From Caryophanales bacterium UBA3620 (GTDB lineage: Bacteria > Bacillota_I > Bacilli_A > RF39 > UBA660): 22,416 nucleotides of DNA. The position numbers were made by a program, and so were the translations under genes. The stretch lies in NCBI GenBank assembly GCA_002375205.1, contig DFLL01000016.1, forward strand, positions 1-22,416, read 5' to 3'. Positions 1 to 8,364 of the stretch are shown here, piece by piece. Numbering within the stretch: the stretch's first letter is position 1; the number at the start of each line of letters is the position of its first letter. The notes beneath the pieces are model-generated. The model was not told the origin of the DNA. It saw only the letters and a program-made list of their open reading frames with translations, and made no database searches.

Positions 1-1559
1 CCAGCAATACTCTCTAATTTCTTTCTAACTCTAGCTTTTTTCTTCTCCCAGTTATCAGATGATAAACTATCAAGTCTAACTAAAGCCCCATCAGAAGCAC
101 TAAACTTACTAATCTTATCAATCTTTTCTACTGGTAAATATAAAACATCACCATCAGCATAAATAAGCTTAATATAATCTTTCTTTAACCCATTCTTCGT
201 AAGAGAACATAGTTCTCCATAAATACCAATACCATGATCAATATGAACAATATAGTCACCCTTAACCAAATTATCAATATTACTAATTTTTGTACCAACT
301 CTAAACTTATTCTTACTCTTTTTCTTTTCCTCTATCTTACCAAATAAATCATTAACAGATATTACAACATAGTCCTCATACATAAAACCATTTGTAATAT
401 ACTTATTAATAATATTAACTTTACCCCTAATAATCTCACTTTCATTAGTTAATATAACATCATCATTAATATCTAAATAACTAACAATTCTTTTAACTAC
501 CTGTTTCTTATCTATACATAAAATAATAGTCTTACCCTTAAGTAAATACTTATCTAAATCAACCTTAATCTTCTCAAAATTACCAGCATAATTATCAATA
601 TTAAAAGATAAATAACTGTAACTTTTAATCTTTTTATCAACTAAATTATCAATATCCATCATATAAATAACATCTTTTATCTTAATATCATCTATATCAT
701 ACATATAATTAGTCTTAATACTATCATTAATCTCTTCATCATACCCAAGTATCGTCTCTCTAAGAAGTGAATAACTAGTAGTAATCTGATTATAATCATA
801 ATAAAACATTACTACATCATCTAAGTATCCCCATAAACCATCTACATCATTAGAATAATTAAGTAAATACTTCTGTTTTCTAATAACATCATCATCTATT
901 TTCTTGCCAATTAAAAACTCCGTAAAAGGATAAATATTAATACTATTAATTTCTTCATTAGAAAGCTGCGTCTCCAAATCAAAGTATTTAATACTATCAA
1001 TATCATCACCCCAAAACTCAATTCTAACCGGAGACTCTTCACCAATAGGAAAAATATCAATAACATATCCCCTAATAGCCATCTCTCCACTTTTACTAAC
1101 TAAAGGAGCGTTTATATATCCAAGTTCATATAAATCATTAATAAATTTATCCCTATCAATACTATCACTCTTAGATAAACTAATAAACTTAGATTTATAT
1201 AATTCTTTACTAGGTAAATACCTAAGCATACCAGTCATATTCGTAACAACAACATATTTATCATCATCACATAATTTATTTAAAGTACTAAGTCTTTCTA
1301 TCATAAATTCAGGACTAATCGAAGTAGCTTCACTAGCAATAAAATCATCCATCGGAAAAAATAAAACCTTATCAGTATAACAAGAAAGTCTATTATAAAT
1401 ATCATTAGCTTCATATAAAGAATTACAAAATACAAGTATATTTCTCTTATATTTACAAAAATAATCATAAATAAAAATACTATTAAGTTCTTTATTTAAA
1501 CCTATAATACTATAATCATTCTTACTATTTATATTAAATAAGCCATCAAAAAAAGCCAT
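1..1559 (-). CDS. mfd: Transcription-repair coupling factor Mfd, N-terminal part (cut by window edge)
   Basis: Mfd removes RNA polymerase stalled at DNA lesions and recruits UvrA. My translation of the minus strand from the ATG at 1559 stays open to position 1, giving about 519 residues; the helicase/translocase half lies outside the window. The N-terminal UvrB-like domain is recognisable by the block FPMDDFIASEA followed by SPEFMIERL. Near the truncated end is the RNA-polymerase interaction domain (GDYIVHIDHGIGIYGE, then GDVLYLPVEKIDKISK). A strong ribosome binding site, AAAGGAGG, precedes the ATG. It follows pth as in Bacillus subtilis, but a small hairpin with a T run separates the two, so it may be partly independent of the upstream operon. 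Family assignment is firm; nothing can be said about the C-terminal half. Confidence 0.93.
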   Translation of the reverse strand, partial: MAFFDGLFNINSKNDYSIIGLNKELNSIFIYDYFCKYKRNILVFCNSLYEANDIYNRLSCYTDKVLFFPMDDFIASEATSISPEFMIERLSTLNKLCDDDKYVVVTNMTGMLRYLPSKELYKSKFISLSKSDSIDRDKFINDLYELGYINAPLVSKSGEMAIRGYVIDIFPIGEESPVRIEFWGDDIDSIKYFDLETQLSNEEINSINIYPFTEFLIGKKIDDDVIRKQKYLLNYSNDVDGLWGYLDDVVMFYYDYNQITTSYSLLRETILGYDEEINDSIKTNYMYDIDDIKIKDVIYMMDIDNLVDKKIKSYSYLSFNIDNYAGNFEKIKVDLDKYLLKGKTIILCIDKKQVVKRIVSYLDINDDVILTNESEIIRGKVNIINKYITNGFMYEDYVVISVNDLFGKIEEKKKSKNKFRVGTKISNIDNLVKGDYIVHIDHGIGIYGELCSLTKNGLKKDYIKLIYADGDVLYLPVEKIDKISKFSASDGALVRLDSLSSDNWEKKKARVRKKLESIA

Positions 1560-1583
1560 ATTATTTCCTCCTTTCCACACACC

Positions 1584-1606
1584 AAAAAGATACAAATACT
1601 TGTATC
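1584..1606 (-). terminator. Small intrinsic terminator after pth
   Basis: On the minus strand, arms GATACAA and TTGTATC (7 bp, 4-nt loop, 1589-1606) are followed by five T. The first stem base is the last base of the pth stop codon. The stem is short and A+T-rich, so it may only attenuate read-through into mfd. Confidence 0.5.
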
Positions 1607-2178
1607 TAATTATTATTCATACTATTATATTTCTGTTTTAATTTATCTATATCCATATCTATAAAATCATTTATAATATTATCAAGTTTATCATAAATAT
1701 GTTCTAAGATTTTAATATCATCTTTACTAAACTTACCTAGAACATAATCCTTAGTATCCATATCTTTATTATTAGAAATACCGATCTTTAACCTCGTATA
1801 TTTCTGACTACCAAGACACTCAGTAATATTCTTAATACCATTGTGACCACCACTAGAACTATCAAATACAATTCTAATCTTACCAAATTCCATATCTAAA
1901 TCATCTTGAATAACAAGAATATCACTTATATTTATATCATAAAAAGAAACTATCTTACTAACAACCGTACCAGATAAATTCATAAAAGAAAGAGGTTTAA
2001 CTAATAAAACTTTCTCACCATTAATATTAGTCTCACATATTTCACAGTTAAATTTCTTATCTTTCTTAAAAGAATACCCATTATTACTAGCAATACTATC
2101 AAGTAAATTAAAACCAATATTATGTCTTGTATTCTTATATTCCTTACCAGGATTACCAAGACCCACTACTAACTTCAT
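1606..2178 (-). CDS. pth: Peptidyl-tRNA hydrolase
   Basis: Cytosolic enzyme that cleaves the ester bond of peptidyl-tRNAs released by stalled ribosomes, recycling the tRNA. The start chosen is the ATG at 2178 (190 aa, the usual size). An in-frame GTG three codons upstream (2187) is less likely, because family members begin directly with MKLxVGLGNPG and an AAGGGAG ribosome site lies about 10 nt before the ATG. Seen: GLGNPGKEYKNTRHNIGFN at residues 6-24 with the catalytic His at 19, the KPLSFMNLSG block, and QDDLDMEFGKIRI followed by GGHNGIKNI, which carry the active-site Asp and tRNA-binding residues. The GTG/ATG region is interleaved with the end of rsmI, so translation is probably coupled. 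The stop is TAG. Confidence 0.96.
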   Translation of the reverse strand: MKLVVGLGNPGKEYKNTRHNIGFNLLDSIASNNGYSFKKDKKFNCEICETNINGEKVLLVKPLSFMNLSGTVVSKIVSFYDINISDILVIQDDLDMEFGKIRIVFDSSSGGHNGIKNITECLGSQKYTRLKIGISNNKDMDTKDYVLGKFSKDDIKILEHIYDKLDNIINDFIDMDIDKLKQKYNSMNNN

Positions 2179-2183
2179 AATAC

Positions 2184-3020
2184 TCACTCTCCCTTATGAT
2201 ATTCTTTATATACTTCTCCTTTAGGAATACCACGTTCTTTAGCCACTCTCTTAATAGAGTCCATTACAGGTAATCCCGCCTTAATATATAAATTAACAGC
2301 ATCAACTATACTCAAAGACTCATCAATATTATTATCTGAAGAACCTTCAATAATTATAACAAATTCTCCCTTTTCAGGAATAATACTCTTAACTTCACTA
2401 ATCTTACCTCGATAAATACTTTCAAACTTCTTCGTGATTTCTCTCGATATACTAATATTTCTATCTCCTAATACATCTAACATCAAATCAAGAGTTTTCA
2501 TAATCCTATGAGGAGCCTCATAAAAAATCATAGTACACTTATTATCAGATAGTTTCTCTAACTCTTTTTTTCTTTTAGTATCATTACTATTTAAAAATCC
2601 ATAAAACAAAAAAGGCTGCGGAGCAATACCAGAAGTAATAAGAGCAGGTACAAAAGCTGTAGCCCCAGGTAGTGCCACTACATTATATCCATTTTTAATA
2701 ATATATTCACTAGTTTTAAAACCCGGATCACTAATAATAGGAGTACCCCTATCAGTAACTAAAGCAACACTCTCTCCTCTTTTTAAATAATCAAGTACTT
2801 TTTCTTTAGCAGTATCCTCATTATGTTCATGAAGAGGGATAAGTTTTTTCTTAATACCCAAATAATTAATTAAATTAAGAGTAACTCTCGTATCCTCTGA
2901 AAAAATAGCACTAACTTCTTCAAGTATCTTAACTGACCTATAAGTCATATCATCCAAATTACCAATAGGAGTACTAATCAAATATAAAGTAGCACTATCA
3001 TCATAACTATTTTGAACCAT
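2184..3020 (-). CDS. rsmI: 16S rRNA (cytidine-1402 2'-O)-methyltransferase
   Basis: RsmI transfers a methyl group from S-adenosylmethionine to the 2'-O of C1402 in the decoding centre of 16S rRNA. It is a tetrapyrrole-methylase-fold protein. Seen (278 aa): LYLISTPIGNLDDMTYRSV near residues 12-30, the SEDTR block at 41-45, TDRGTPIISDPG at about 89-100 and VVALPGATA at about 114-122, all family hallmarks. The ATG at 3020 is preferred over an in-frame GTG at 3029 because GGAGAG lies 8 nt before it. It ends in TGA, evidence that TGA is a stop here. It follows trmN6 (the end of trmN6 at 3026 lies just upstream of this start), matching the Bacillus yabB-yabC order without the yazA gene normally between them. 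Confidence 0.95.
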   Translation of the reverse strand: MVQNSYDDSATLYLISTPIGNLDDMTYRSVKILEEVSAIFSEDTRVTLNLINYLGIKKKLIPLHEHNEDTAKEKVLDYLKRGESVALVTDRGTPIISDPGFKTSEYIIKNGYNVVALPGATAFVPALITSGIAPQPFLFYGFLNSNDTKRKKELEKLSDNKCTMIFYEAPHRIMKTLDLMLDVLGDRNISISREITKKFESIYRGKISEVKSIIPEKGEFVIIIEGSSDNNIDESLSIVDAVNLYIKAGLPVMDSIKRVAKERGIPKGEVYKEYHKGE

Positions 3021-3025
3021 CAAAA

Positions 3026-3748
3026 TCACTCTCCAAACATAGCTTTAACTTCATCAGAGTATATACCTTTTGCTTTATAAACAAATAAAGGAGGTAACAT
3101 CTTAAGACTAGGTTTACCATTTAACACACATTCAATTAAAACCAAATCACTATTCTTATCTTTATTCGGATAAACAAACCTAATCTTTTTCATCTCAAAA
3201 CTATATTTTTTCATTACTTCAATAATTTCCATAAGTCTTTCCGTTCTATGAACAATAGCAAGCTTACCATTATTTTTAAGCAAATACTTACTAACTCTAA
3301 AAACATCTTCAAGTTCTAAAGTTCTCTCATGTCTTGCCATTGCTTTAACATCATTATCATTTTCAAATTCAGCATTTTTCGTCTTAAAGTACGGAGGATT
3401 ACAAGTAATAACATCAAAAAAATCAGATTCAAAAGAATTAACCAAATTCTTTGCATCATCATGAATAAGCGTTACCTGATTCTTCATTTTATTTTCTGAT
3501 ACAGAAATTCTACCAAGTAAATGAACCTCTTTATTAAGCTCAACCCCCCATATATGAGCCTTAGTTCTAAAAGTCAAAAGCATTGGAATAGGAGCATTAC
3601 CCGTAGCAATATCAAGAATCTTCTTATCTCTCAAATTAATAGTAACAAACTGAGATAACAATAAACTATCAAGTGACATCTTAAAATAATCTGTATCCTG
3701 AAAAATATATTTATCCTTATAATTAAGCAAATTATTCCTTACTAGCAT
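3026..3748 (-). CDS. trmN6: tRNA1(Val) (adenine(37)-N6)-methyltransferase family protein
   Basis: Class I SAM-dependent methyltransferase of the YabB/YfiC (TrmN6) family, which modifies A37 of tRNA-Val. Seen (240 aa): SAM-binding motif KILDIATGNAPIPMLL at about 43-58, an acidic residue after strand 2 (GVELNKE), and the N6-adenine signature CNPPYF at 116-121. The gene overlaps the end of ricT by 17 nt. The ATG at 3748 has only a weak ribosome site; a TTG six codons downstream, after GTAAGG, is an alternative, and coupling to ricT translation is likely. The stop is TGA. The operon position matches B. subtilis yabB. The exact tRNA substrate is inferred from family only. Confidence 0.85.
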   Translation of the reverse strand: MLVRNNLLNYKDKYIFQDTDYFKMSLDSLLLSQFVTINLRDKKILDIATGNAPIPMLLTFRTKAHIWGVELNKEVHLLGRISVSENKMKNQVTLIHDDAKNLVNSFESDFFDVITCNPPYFKTKNAEFENDNDVKAMARHERTLELEDVFRVSKYLLKNNGKLAIVHRTERLMEIIEVMKKYSFEMKKIRFVYPNKDKNSDLVLIECVLNGKPSLKMLPPLFVYKAKGIYSDEVKAMFGE

Positions 3749-4511
3749 TTACATCAACTTCCACTACTTCATTATCAATTAATACTTTATATTTACCCAC
3801 TAATGGATTAGAAGTAATAACCTTTCCTTCATTACCATCAACAATAACCTTTTTCCCGACTTCAGGAACATCTTTTCTAGCTACAGAATAAGCATCATTT
3901 TCATAATTAAGGCAACATAATAGTCTACCACAAACCCCATTAATCTTACTAGGATTAAGAGCAAGCCCCTGATTCTTAGCCATACTAATAGAAACAGTAT
4001 CAAAATTCGTTAAAAAAGTACTACAACATAAAAGTCTTCCACATGGCCCAAATCCACCAACTTCTTTAGCTTTATCTCTAATACCAATTTGTCTAAGTTC
4101 AATTCTCGTTTTAAATTTAGCTCCAAGTTCTCTTGCAAGATTTCTAAAATCAACTCTTTCATCAGATAAAAATCTAAATAAAAGCTGCGTCTTATCAAAA
4201 TTATAAGTAGCATCAAGAATAGTCATATTAAGACCTTCTTTATTCGCAAGTTTCTTACACTTTATCAGAGCCTTTTCAGCATCTCTTAAATTACTCAAAT
4301 GCTTAAGATAATCACTTTTACTAGCAATTCTAATAACTTTATCATATTCATCAGCACTATCTACATCAATGATATCAACAACCTTAGCAAATTGAAGACC
4401 TTTATCATTATTAACAATAACCGTTAGGTTTTTTTTTAAATTATAACCATTACTATCATAATAAAAAACTTTACCACAATCATTAATCTTAACACCAACA
4501 ATTTTCATCAT
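3732..4511 (-). CDS. ricT: RicT/YaaT, PSP1-domain protein with cysteine clusters
   Basis: RicT belongs to the RicA-RicF-RicT (Y) complex, which carries Fe-S clusters and assists RNase Y-dependent mRNA maturation in B. subtilis. It also affects competence, sporulation and biofilm there. Seen (259 aa): the PSP1 C-terminal domain, with the conserved cysteine-rich segments GGFGPCGRLLCC (Cys157, 162, 163) and NGVCGRLLCC (Cys194, 199, 200). The first ATG overlaps the TGA of holB (ATGA); a second ATG follows immediately, and either may be used. The neighbourhood holB-ricT-trmN6-rsmI is as in Bacillus, without yabA between. RicA and RicF are not in this window. Confidence 0.92.
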   Translation of the reverse strand: MMKIVGVKINDCGKVFYYDSNGYNLKKNLTVIVNNDKGLQFAKVVDIIDVDSADEYDKVIRIASKSDYLKHLSNLRDAEKALIKCKKLANKEGLNMTILDATYNFDKTQLLFRFLSDERVDFRNLARELGAKFKTRIELRQIGIRDKAKEVGGFGPCGRLLCCSTFLTNFDTVSISMAKNQGLALNPSKINGVCGRLLCCLNYENDAYSVARKDVPEVGKKVIVDGNEGKVITSNPLVGKYKVLIDNEVVEVDVNASKE

Positions 4512-5443
4512 AAATCACCACACATATCTATAATAAGTTTATCAATAAGTAAATTAATATTTAAATTTCTTTTAAGATTGTTTTTGGCTTCAATCAAAAT
4601 ATCAACCTTCTTAGCAATCCTATTTAAATCATTATAAGAAGCAATAACATCTATAATATCAATTTTATCTTTATAAAAATTAACATCCACTCCGGCTTTA
4701 TATCTAACAATATCAACGTATAAATTGATTAGAAGTTCCATAGCCATAATACTAGCCTCTCTATCCTTAAAAACGTTATGCCAAATTTTCTTAGAATAAA
4801 TAATAGAATCAAGTCCATTTTTTTCCATAAAAAAAGCAAAATTAACCACATCATCAATAATACTACTTGCCTCATCAAAAGATATTTTACCATATTTAGA
4901 GTTAGAAAACAAATAAAAAAAGTTTTCATTACTAGTTAATGCATATTTTTTTTTATTAAGCTTAATAACCTGACATCTAGAAATAATCGTTGGAAGAACT
5001 AAGTTAATATTATTAACAAGCAGTATAGCCACAATATCATCAACAGGCTCCTCTAAAAATTTAAGTATCGAATTAGCTGTTTGAACATTCATCTTTTCCG
5101 CTTCATTAATAATATAAATTTTCTTCTTACCTTCAATAGCCCTCTTACTAAACTCATTTTGAAGATTAATAAGTTCATCTTTTTTTATCCATATACCATC
5201 AGATTCAATAATCTTAATATCAAGATAATTACCATCATCAATACGTCTGCATATATTTACCCTATCATCTTCGTCATTAATATCATTACAAATAATCATC
5301 TTAGCAAAAGATAAAGCAATTTTCATAGCATCAGGATTTTCATTACAATCAAATAAGTATGCATGCGAAATTTTATTACTAGATATAGCATTATTCAAAA
5401 TACTATAAGCAAGATTTTGACTATCTTTAAAATCTTCTAACAT
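4508..5443 (-). CDS. holB: DNA polymerase III delta' subunit
   Basis: Clamp-loader delta' subunit, partner of DnaX and delta in loading the beta clamp. The start chosen is the ATG at 5443 (MLEDFKDSQNLAY, 311 aa) because AGAGGGTG lies 6 nt upstream. The longer open frame to 5509 would overlap bofA and has an atypical hydrophobic head. Seen: an AAA+ fold without a functional Walker A (LFDCNENPDAMK near 30-41), normal for delta'; a Walker B-like IYIINEAEKM at about 109-118; and the SRC motif at 155-157 that supplies the arginine finger. Only Cys52 and Cys65 remain where many delta' proteins have a four-cysteine zinc module, so that module seems lost. It follows bofA after 13 nt. Confidence 0.92.
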   Translation of the reverse strand: MLEDFKDSQNLAYSILNNAISSNKISHAYLFDCNENPDAMKIALSFAKMIICNDINDEDDRVNICRRIDDGNYLDIKIIESDGIWIKKDELINLQNEFSKRAIEGKKKIYIINEAEKMNVQTANSILKFLEEPVDDIVAILLVNNINLVLPTIISRCQVIKLNKKKYALTSNENFFYLFSNSKYGKISFDEASSIIDDVVNFAFFMEKNGLDSIIYSKKIWHNVFKDREASIMAMELLINLYVDIVRYKAGVDVNFYKDKIDIIDVIASYNDLNRIAKKVDILIEAKNNLKRNLNINLLIDKLIIDMCGDL

Positions 5444-5456
5444 AAACATCACCCTC

Positions 5457-5657
5457 TTACATAATAAATAAACAAAATAATGAAAATCCAATAACAGCAG
5501 GAAATCCACATATCATAATCGTAATAATCGTAAAAAAGTTCATCGGAATAATAATTCCCACAGGATATATAATCATATTAAAAGCATAAATAACAAGTAC
5601 ACTATAAATAAATTTCTTTATAATCAAAAATAAACTATCTAAAATAATTTTTAACAT
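5457..5657 (-). CDS. bofA: BofA-family small membrane protein
   Basis: A 66-residue hydrophobic protein. In B. subtilis BofA is an integral membrane protein of the mother cell that inhibits the SpoIVFB protease during pro-sigma-K processing; it sits just after recR-yaaL. Here the gene directly follows recR. The C-terminal half (YPVGIIIPMNFFTIITIMICGFPAVIG, split by short loops) fits the BofA pattern of a conserved Pro/Asn-Phe-T core followed by a G-x-P-x-x-x-G segment. Two membrane segments are likely, about residues 9-30 and 40-65. The ATG at 5657 is preferred, with GGTGA 6 nt upstream; TTG and GTG codons at 5669 and 5666 are possible. Family call rests on motif and synteny; whether the host sporulates is unknown. 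Confidence 0.75.
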   Translation of the reverse strand: MLKIILDSLFLIIKKFIYSVLVIYAFNMIIYPVGIIIPMNFFTIITIMICGFPAVIGFSLFCLFIM

Positions 5658-5692
5658 ATATTTCACCAATAAAATATATGAATTAATAAAAA

Positions 5693-6286
5693 TTATATAT
5701 CTTTTCTACCTTCTAATGCAAATTCTAAAGTCATGGCATCAATATATTCAATATCCGTTCCCATAGGAATGCCCGTGGCAATTCTTGTAACCTTAACATT
5801 CTTACCCTCAAGAACTTTCTTAATATACTGCATTGTCGTCTCTCCTTCAATCGAAGGCTTTAAAGCCAAAATAATCTCCTCAACATTATCACTATCAATT
5901 CTCTTTATCAAATTATCAATATTAACATCTTCAGGACCAATTCCATCTAATGGAGAAATTAATCCTCCTAAAACATGATATCTACCATTAAAAACATTAA
6001 TCTTTTCAAATAAAGAAATATCTTTAGCTTTTTCCACAACAAATATAATTTTTGAATTTCTATTGGTATCATTACAAATACTACATTTATCATTATCAGT
6101 AATATTACCACACACACTACAATATTTAATCTTATCTCTAACCGCAATAATAGCATCAGAAAAAGAAGTAAGTCTATCCTTATCAAAATTAATAAGAGAA
6201 AAAGCAAGTCTTTCAGCAGTCTTTTCCCCAATACCAGGTAAGTCCTTAAAAGACTCAATAATATCATTAATACAACTAGGAAACAT
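5693..6286 (-). CDS. recR: Recombination mediator RecR
   Basis: RecR works with RecO and RecF to load RecA on SSB-coated gaps, forming a ring clamp on DNA. Seen (197 aa, normal length): helix-hairpin-helix LPGIGEKTAERLAFSL at 16-31; the C4 zinc finger Cys56, Cys59, Cys68, Cys71 (CSVCG ... CSICND); a Toprim domain starting IIFVVEKAKD near 80; and the C-terminal block EGETTMQYIKKVL followed by TRIATGIPMGTDIEYID and the DAMTLEFALEGR end. The ATG lies two bases after the ebfC stop and has no clear ribosome site, so coupling to ebfC translation is likely. The order dnaX-ebfC-recR is the standard bacterial one. Confidence 0.96.
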   Translation of the reverse strand: MFPSCINDIIESFKDLPGIGEKTAERLAFSLINFDKDRLTSFSDAIIAVRDKIKYCSVCGNITDNDKCSICNDTNRNSKIIFVVEKAKDISLFEKINVFNGRYHVLGGLISPLDGIGPEDVNIDNLIKRIDSDNVEEIILALKPSIEGETTMQYIKKVLEGKNVKVTRIATGIPMGTDIEYIDAMTLEFALEGRKDI

Positions 6287-6288
6287 AA

Positions 6289-6585
6289 TTACATCAAACC
6301 ATTAAACATTTGACCATATTTGCCAAACTTTTCTTCCTTATCTTTTTCCATCTGATTAATAGCATCATTAACCGCAACTAATATCATATCCTCAAGCATT
6401 TCCTTATCATCATTAGATAATTCATCCATATCAATCTTAACAGATAATAACTTATTAGAACCACTAATAGTAACGCTAACAAACTGAGATTTACCAGTAT
6501 ACTCCTTATTTTCAAGTTCCTTTTGTGACTTTTCAATATCCTTTTGCATCTTTTTAGCTTGCATCATTAAACTTTGCATATTCAT
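6289..6585 (-). CDS. ebfC: YbaB/EbfC-family nucleoid-associated protein
   Basis: Small dimeric DNA-binding protein of the YbaB/EbfC (YaaK) family, usually encoded between dnaX and recR. Seen (98 aa from the ATG at 6585): a long amphipathic helix rich in Met, Gln and Lys (MNMQSLMMQAKKMQKDIEK), a central beta segment (KSQFVSVTISGSNKLLSVKID), and a C-terminal helix (EDMILVAVNDAINQMEKD). An AAAGGAG ribosome site lies 10 nt before this ATG; the ATG three codons upstream (6594) would sit only one base after it and is unlikely. The function in DNA binding is family knowledge; nothing here shows a specific target. Confidence 0.92.
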   Translation of the reverse strand: MNMQSLMMQAKKMQKDIEKSQKELENKEYTGKSQFVSVTISGSNKLLSVKIDMDELSNDDKEMLEDMILVAVNDAINQMEKDKEEKFGKYGQMFNGLM

Positions 6586-6603
6586 TTTAATCATTCTCCT
6601 TTA

Positions 6604-8286
6604 TTATTTATATTCAATAACATTTTCTCCAACTAAATCAATCAAATCATCCACTGGAGTTTTCTCTTTTTCATTTTCAACCTTTTCATTCAATTCCAAA
6701 ACAACATATTTTTTACCATTTTTAATATTATTAATATATTCACTTTTAATTTTAGACCATTCTTCCTCAGAAACCGCTACTACTTTAACTTTACTATCAA
6801 AAATTTTTTCAAGTAATTCTTCTATAATTTCACTATTATAATTAATTCTAGATGCCACAGAAGATAACTTATTAGAAATAATAATATATTCACTAGAAGA
6901 AACAACAACATTAGAATCCTTAAGTAAACCACATACCGAAGAATACTTTTCATCAAATAAATAATCACTAATTAAATTCCATTTACTTTTAAACATCTTC
7001 AAAATATCTTTAGAAGCTCCTGCTAAAGTATTATTAATTCTTCCATCTAAATCAATCTTAAGTACAGAAATATTGCTACTATCAACAACCTTTTCATCCA
7101 AAATTATTTCCCGGGAAATAATTTTATTTGCAATATTAAAACCATTCGAAGTAATTTCATTCTTATTAACAACACTGTTTTCTTGTTTTATAGGATCACT
7201 AAAATGTTCCTGGGCATTAATCTTTTCAGCAAAATTAAGAATAGAAGTCATAAACAATATCGAACCATGTGATGATGTTTTAACACTATTTTGAGTACTA
7301 TTAAGCATATCCACAAGCATATATAGTATTTTATCTGAAAAAGCATCAGAAATAACTTTTATATTCTCATTCTTAACCTTAATATTTGATAAAAATCCCG
7401 CATTTTTATACAAAATAATATCCTTAATATAAATTATCAATTCCTCAATAAACTTATTAATTTCTTTACCAGATTTATCAAAATTATCAACAAATTCAAT
7501 AATTTTAGTCTTATCATTACTATAAATATAATTTAGAAGTTCATTAATATCATTATAAGACACAGCTCCATTAACTTTATAAATATCCTCCAAAGTAATA
7601 TGAGAATCAGAATAAGCCACTAATTGGTCAAGAAGATTAATAGCATCTCTCATACATCCATCTGAAAGTCTAGCAATTTCATAATAAGCATCATCATCAC
7701 AAGAAATATTTTCTAATTTTGAAATTTCTTTTAATCTATCAACAACCTTATTATCATCAATTTTAGAAAATCTAAACTTTTGACACCTAGAAGCAATAGT
7801 CAAAGGAATTTTATGAGGCTCCGTCGTAGCCAATATAAAAATCACATGACTCGGAGGTTCCTCTAAAGTCTTAAGAAGCGCATTAAAAGCTTGATTAGTA
7901 AGCATATGAACCTCATCAACAATATAAACCTTAAATTTAGCATTGCTAGGTACAAGATTAATCTTATCTCTTATCTCTCGAATTTCATCAACACCATTAT
8001 TTGAAGCAGCATCAATTTCAACAATATCATTACTATTAGAAAAATTAAGACAATTATAACATTTTCCACATGGTTTACCATTCTCTAAATGTTCACAATT
8101 AACAAGTTTAGCAATAATTTTAGCAATAGTAGTTTTGCCAGTTCCTCTAGGTCCACTAAAAAGATAAGCATGGGAAATCTTATTATTAAGAATAGCATTT
8201 TTAATAACAGTAACAACCTCTTCTTGTCCATAAACACTATCAAAATCAGAAGGTCGATATTTTCTGTATAATGCCAAATAACTCAT
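6604..8286 (-). CDS. dnaX: DNA polymerase III subunits gamma and tau
   Basis: Motor subunit of the clamp loader. Seen (560 aa): Walker A GPRGTGKTT at 45-53, zinc-module cysteines 64, 73, 76 and 79, Walker B VYIVDEVH at 120-127, sensor 1 ATTEP near 153-157, SRC motif at about 166-168, and sensor 2 SDGCMRDA at 208-215. A variable C-terminal tail (residues 370-560) resembles tau. The start is the ATG at 8286, with GGAGGTGAG just before it; an in-frame ATG at 8301 would cover that site. I saw no clear slippery A-run for a gamma frameshift. A 26-bp palindrome at 7100-7125 lies inside the coding region and uses a CGG Arg codon. First gene of the operon running to pth. Confidence 0.96.
   Translation of the reverse strand: MSYLALYRKYRPSDFDSVYGQEEVVTVIKNAILNNKISHAYLFSGPRGTGKTTIAKIIAKLVNCEHLENGKPCGKCYNCLNFSNSNDIVEIDAASNNGVDEIREIRDKINLVPSNAKFKVYIVDEVHMLTNQAFNALLKTLEEPPSHVIFILATTEPHKIPLTIASRCQKFRFSKIDDNKVVDRLKEISKLENISCDDDAYYEIARLSDGCMRDAINLLDQLVAYSDSHITLEDIYKVNGAVSYNDINELLNYIYSNDKTKIIEFVDNFDKSGKEINKFIEELIIYIKDIILYKNAGFLSNIKVKNENIKVISDAFSDKILYMLVDMLNSTQNSVKTSSHGSILFMTSILNFAEKINAQEHFSDPIKQENSVVNKNEITSNGFNIANKIISREIILDEKVVDSSNISVLKIDLDGRINNTLAGASKDILKMFKSKWNLISDYLFDEKYSSVCGLLKDSNVVVSSSEYIIISNKLSSVASRINYNSEIIEELLEKIFDSKVKVVAVSEEEWSKIKSEYINNIKNGKKYVVLELNEKVENEKEKTPVDDLIDLVGENVIEYK
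7100..7125. promoter_or_regulatory. Noc-binding-site-like palindrome inside dnaX
   Basis: A perfect 26-bp palindrome whose centre ATTTCCCGGGAAAT (7106-7119) equals the published B. subtilis Noc-binding consensus. It lies in the tail-encoding part of dnaX, around codons 388-396 (KIISREIIL). It shares a 22-bp core with the palindrome at 9870-9903. Confidence 0.75.
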
Positions 8287-8316
8287 AAACCTCACCTCCA
8301 TGTAACTATCGAAATA

Positions 8317-8322
8317 ATTATA
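8317..8322 (-). promoter_or_regulatory. Extended -10 promoter of the dnaX operon
   Basis: TATAAT on the minus strand preceded by TGA (a TG-n extended -10), about 30 nt before the dnaX start. No good -35 is visible at 16-18 nt. It lies just after the tadA terminator, which supports a separate dnaX transcription unit. Confidence 0.55.
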
Positions 8323-8326
8323 TCAT

Positions 8327-8364
8327 AAAAATAAAGGAAATAATTATTTTTTCCTTTTATTTTT
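8327..8364 (-). terminator. Likely intrinsic terminator of tadA
   Basis: Arms of about 14 bp (AAAGGAAA pairing with TTTCCTTT, extended with one bulge) lie over the tadA stop codon. The 3' arm ends in a T-rich stretch on the minus strand. Confidence 0.5.

Noticed and set aside
5444..5509. Longer holB start at 5509
   Set aside because: It would overlap bofA, adds a hydrophobic head unlike delta', and lacks a ribosome site; the ATG at 5443 has one.
6604..8286. Programmed frameshift in dnaX producing gamma
   Set aside because: I could not find a convincing slippery A-run plus stimulatory hairpin at the expected place.
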